DNA from: Glossina fuscipes | Taxonomy: Eukaryota > Arthropoda > Insecta > Diptera > Glossinidae | DNA: 64,000 nt | Assembly (NCBI RefSeq): GCF_014805625.2 | Contig: NW_023998523.1 | Location: 193,665 to 257,664, forward strand | Reading direction: 5' to 3' | Part shown: piece after piece, positions 61,393 through 64,000 of the stretch | Layout of the letters: the number at the start of each line of letters is the position of its first letter | Position numbering within the stretch: position 1 is the first letter of the stretch | Made by a program: the position numbers and the translations under genes | The notes under the pieces: model-generated | Told to the model about the DNA's origin: nothing | Databases searched by the model: none | What the model saw: the letters and a program-made list of their open reading frames with translations, nothing else

Positions 61393-64000
61393 CAGAAATT
61401 GTTTTATTATTTAAAAACGCCTCGAAACATTTTCTAGTTCAAACTTACTTCAAAATCCCGACGGGCCGACAGTAGAGCAATATCTTCCACTGAGAAACAC
61501 TTTTTACGGACATTCCCAAAAAGATTTGTTCCAAGAAAATTCTCATCATCCTTTGCATCTGACGAGGACGGCAACGCGAAAGTATCCAACTCATCTAAGT
61601 CATCGTTTTCATTTTCATCGTCGTCCTTATCGAAGCACTTCACGTCATCGTCGCCACCATATTTACATGGTTTTGTTAGCTTTCTATGCTGGGCATGACC
61701 GTTACGACTGCCTCGATTTTGGTTGTTAGTATTGAAACTTTGTAAAGAACTCTTAAGTGCGTTGAAATTATTATACCCATCTAAATATGATGGGGCCTTC
61801 AGGATGCTCTTATCGGAGATTCTTATTGATTTTGTGAAATCTCTTCGCATATCGTTTCGCATGACTGATCGTAAATCTTTATTATGTTCGCCAAAATTCG
61901 GTTTACCTTCAACAGCTTTGATATTCCAGTCGTAAATTTCCGAGTAACTTTCAAGACAACATAAAATAAATAATAGAAAACCAATGCATGCTTTCATTTT
62001 ACGTAATAAATATTCAATTAAAATTCCTTAGTTTGCATAAAAAAAAAAAAGAAAACACAAAGCGTTATGAGAAAAACTTTTTAATTTTTTAATTTGTTTT
62101 TTTATTGTTTTGTCATTTGTGAGAATTGATTTCATTTCATTTAAATATGATTTGCCAACAAGTGAGAATGTATGTATGCGTATGAATGATAGATAGATTG
62201 TTGATTGGTAGTGTTAGCATTACCAGGGTTAAAAATTTTCTCTTTGGAAATTAATTGTTGGAATGTCTTCAGCTTAACTTACTTGCAATCAATCAATCAA
62301 TCAATCAATTGCTTCGATATAATGAATATAATATTAATTGTAGCCCGTGATCCAGCCGAAATCGAACGAAGCAATTTGGTAAATATATGTAAGCTAGTGG
62401 TTAAAGAATTGCTGGAGCAATCTTTACGATATGGACGTATGCTCGATTCGGATCATTTGCCGTTACAACATTTTTTCATAGTTATTGAACATGTCTTAGG
62501 TCATGGTTTGCGTACGAAAAAGGTATATAATTTTTGATTTGCGATAATTGCATAACAACAATGGCATAAGTGTATTTATTTGTATTTGTATAAATACCTG
62601 CCTCCTCGCTAGGGTTTATTGGGGCCACGTAAAGAGTTATGGGATTTATTGCAATGTGTTGAGAATTATTGCCCCGAGGCTCAAGACATAACGGCCAGTG
62701 TGCGTGATTTACCCACGGTTCGCACGCATATTGGCAGAGCACGTGCCTGGTTGCGTATTGCTCTTATGCAGAAAAAATTGGCAGATTATTTACAAGCTCT
62801 GATCGAGCATCGAGATGATGCCCTCTATGAGTATTATGAGCCTCACGCCTTAATGATGAGTGATGAGGTATGTTTATCACTTATGCACATTTCGCCATTG
62901 AACTCTAACTCGCTCTAATTATTGCAGATTGTTGTAATTATGGGTATTCTCGTAGGCCTTAACGTTATCGACTGTAATTTATGTGTGAAAGAAGAGGATC
63001 TTGATTCTCAACAAGGTGTTATTGATTTTTCACTGTACTTACGTTCCAGTTCACGAAATAACGATAATAATGGCGATGATGACGACGACACTAATCAAAT
63101 TTTAGACGCTAATGGTCAAGGCAATATGATAGCCGTATTGGATCAAAAGAATTACATAGAGGAGCTTAATAGACATTTAAAGTAGGTACATTTGAAATAT
63201 GAGCACATTTTCAAAAAAAAAAAAAAAAAAAAAAAAAAGGCAAAACAATTAAACCAGTGTTAAATAGGTTTCACATTATGTAAAACCTCTCCTCGAACCT
63301 TGGATAAATTTTAAATCATTTTTCCCATAACGGGTCGCATTTATACGAAATCCAAGTTTTGAAAAGCCTTAATTGCGTCTCCTGATCTCGAAAATTTTTT
63401 CCTCATTTAGAGAAAATATTCAATAAAAAACTACATTAGATCAGATCAGATATTACAGTGCTTACTCCAACAATAACTTTCGTATGGTACTTGGTAGGAC
63501 ACTAACGCTACAGAAATATTACACATTTATGATTAACAATATGATTAAGAAACGTTGATCAATCTTAAACACAGCATATCGTATCGGGTTACTCTTTGCC
63601 TTTCAAGCTTAATTACCCGAGATTAATTATTGATATTTGCGTTGAAAAAATTCCACAGCGCCACTGTCGCAAATTTGCAGGCGAAAGTAGAATCCCTTAC
63701 TACAACAAATGCTTTAATGAAGGAAGATTTAGCTATTGCTCGCAATAGTTTATTAGCTCTACAGGCTGAAAATCAAGCTATGCGCCAAAGTGCAGGTATA
63801 TATATATCTATATATATATATATATATATATATGTTTTATATATATATTTTTTGTTCGAAAATGTTTTCTTCTAAAAAGGTGGCGGCGGTGGTGGTGGCG
63901 GCCCCCCTTCACTTAGCTCGACACATAGTGATAATAGTACAAATTCCAAAGAGAATGCAACTAATGATAAAACTTTACTCGAATCATTAAAACTCGAATT
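51783..64000 (+). CDS. CG31064/Rufy: RUFY-family protein (RUN domain, coiled coil), 5' part
   Basis: Six exons: 51783-52692, 62344-62522, 62613-62867, 62928-63181, 63659-63795 and 63880 running off the window, in phases 1, 0, 0, 2 and 1. The first exon encodes a long Ala/Thr/Asn-rich lead, a glutamine/histidine tract (about residues 80-103) and the block [20 protein letters not shown]. That block corresponds to the N-terminal motif of vertebrate RUFY3. Across a 9651-base intron it joins [20 protein letters not shown], the start of the RUN domain. The RUN domain goes on through [20 protein letters not shown] and [20 protein letters not shown], then [20 protein letters not shown] begins the coiled coil. 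The last visible exon has eight glycines, GGPPSLSS. Later coil and any FYVE domain lie beyond 64000. RUFY proteins are Rab/Arl effectors on endosomes and lysosomes. Two minus-strand genes sit inside the big intron. Confidence 0.9.
52021..52089 (+). repeat. CAG/CAA glutamine-histidine tract in RUFY exon 1
   Basis: Mixed CAG and CAA codons with three CAT encode two glutamine blocks separated by HQH. The mixed codons make expansion by slippage less likely than for pure CAG. Confidence 0.9.
52693..55801. other. 5' part of the large RUFY intron
   Basis: No exon is seen. A partial family-B-like piece ('tatacccatcacagaattt' near 53029 and 'tgtctatccatctatc' near 53117) may be present. The frame at 53373-53672 is hydrophobic and has no support. 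Confidence 0.45.
55802..58156 (-). CDS. Type I membrane protein, tandem paralogue 1, nested in RUFY intron
   Basis: Three exons: 57647-58156, 56116-57586 and 55802-56046, joined in phases 0 and 1, 741 residues. Introns are only 60 and 69 bases. The first does not break the reading frame, so an unspliced reading adds a false 20-residue insert. A signal peptide ([20 protein letters not shown]) starts a large ectodomain. It has a CQEC pair, [18 protein letters not shown], the block [20 protein letters not shown], and cysteines in [19 protein letters not shown] long charged spacer ([16 protein letters not shown]) leads to the membrane span [20 protein letters not shown] and the basic [10 protein letters not shown]. 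The cytoplasmic tail contains [20 protein letters not shown] and a Lys/Ala/Ser-rich end, [12 protein letters not shown] do not recognise the family. Confidence 0.88.
58157..59404. other. Spacer between the two tandem membrane-protein genes
   Basis: The spacer contains the 5' flank of paralogue 1 and the 3' flank of paralogue 2. It is AT-rich, with (GA)n near 58915. The frame at 58667-58885 is not supported. Confidence 0.5.
59405..61997 (-). CDS. Type I membrane protein, tandem paralogue 2, nested in RUFY intron
   Basis: Four exons: 61449-61997, 60484-61348, 59824-60429 and 59405-59748, joined in phases 0, 1 and 1, 787 residues. The 75-base third intron stays in frame if unspliced. Signal peptide [20 protein letters not shown]. 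Ectodomain blocks match paralogue 1: [96 protein letters not shown] and [14 protein letters not shown]. The spacer differs and is richer in acidic residues. The membrane span [20 protein letters not shown] precedes a lysine-rich stop-transfer. The tail has [20 protein letters not shown], then a serine/lysine-rich end. A good donor (gtatgt, after ...KPNIL) just before the stop suggests a further 3' exon as an alternative end. Intron 1 contains a 31-base A run on the plus strand (poly-T before its acceptor). Family not recognised. Confidence 0.85.
61360..61390. repeat. Poly-A tract of 31 bases
   Basis: It lies inside intron 1 of the second membrane-protein gene. On the transcribed strand it is a poly-U just upstream of the acceptor, an unusually long pyrimidine tract. 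Confidence 0.9.
62288..62309. repeat. (CAAT)n short tandem repeat
   Basis: About five tetranucleotide units, about 35 bases upstream of the acceptor of the RUN-domain exon at 62344. Confidence 0.85.
63213..63238. repeat. Poly-A tract in RUFY intron
   Basis: About 26 A in the intron after exon 63181. It could be the tail of an inserted retro-element or slippage. Confidence 0.85.
63796..63850. repeat. (AT)n within a small RUFY intron
   Basis: TA/AT repeats fill most of the 84-base intron 63796-63879, so length variation here would change a very short intron. Confidence 0.85.

Noticed and set aside
62322..62343. ATG giving MNIILIVA before the RUN domain
   Set aside because: The stretch is better read as the end of an intron (attaattgtag); vertebrate and fly RUFY proteins continue upstream through the phase-1 junction.
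1..64000. CRISPR arrays, rRNA and tRNA genes
   Set aside because: No regularly spaced direct repeats, rRNA core sequences or convincing tRNA A/B boxes were seen. The tandem repeats are ordinary microsatellites.

Overview
This is a window of insect nuclear DNA: AT-rich, full of poly-A/T runs and simple repeats, with spliced genes whose introns are mostly 60-200 bases (GT...AG) and which lie on both strands. The conserved proteins (SMU1, ATP6AP2, a ZIP13-type zinc/iron transporter, a RUN-domain RUFY protein) read most like higher-fly orthologues. The dispersed repeats that open with 'tatacccat...gaggggtatattca' and carry 'tccgtctgtctgt' are of the kind I know from calyptrate flies. A tsetse-like (Glossina) or related calyptrate genome is my inference, not something proved here. 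No bacterial genes, CRISPR, rRNA or convincing tRNA were seen.

Layout. 1-3.4 kb (+): the last exons of a single-pass membrane protein whose ectodomain lies left of the window. 3.4-12 kb: a low-complexity gene desert with one less AT-rich patch (10.2-11.1 kb). 12-19.3 kb (-): three conserved genes in a row: a small SCP2-domain protein built from three short exons, Smu1, and ATP6AP2. 19.5-24 kb: compact genes: a doubtful small minus-strand gene, a seven-exon plus-strand helical protein, and two minus-strand coiled-coil genes. 24-35.2 kb: a cluster of BED-type zinc-finger genes that share a C-terminal 'EYFREK...LQAKK' coiled coil (two two-exon genes on the minus strand, a five-finger gene on the plus strand, a partial minus-strand gene, and a finger-less relative). 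36.4-38.5 kb (-): Zip99C, complete in five exons. 38.5-47.2 kb: gene-poor, repeat-bearing DNA.

47.2-64 kb is dominated by a RUFY-family gene (+). Its exon 51783-52692 carries the RUFY3-type N-terminal motif and splices in phase across a 9.65-kb intron to the RUN-domain exons from 62344. A second exon at 47252-47520 ends in the same phase and may be an alternative first exon. Inside the 9.65-kb intron, on the opposite strand, sit two tandem paralogous genes for type I membrane proteins that I do not recognise. They share ectodomain cysteines, a cytoplasmic 'TTSxDYxSSD' motif and very short introns that do not interrupt the reading frame.

The most unusual items are the nested tandem pair, the BED/coil cluster, and two families of dispersed repeats. 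Exon borders were worked out by hand from splice-site consensus, phase and remembered family similarity. They are predictions.
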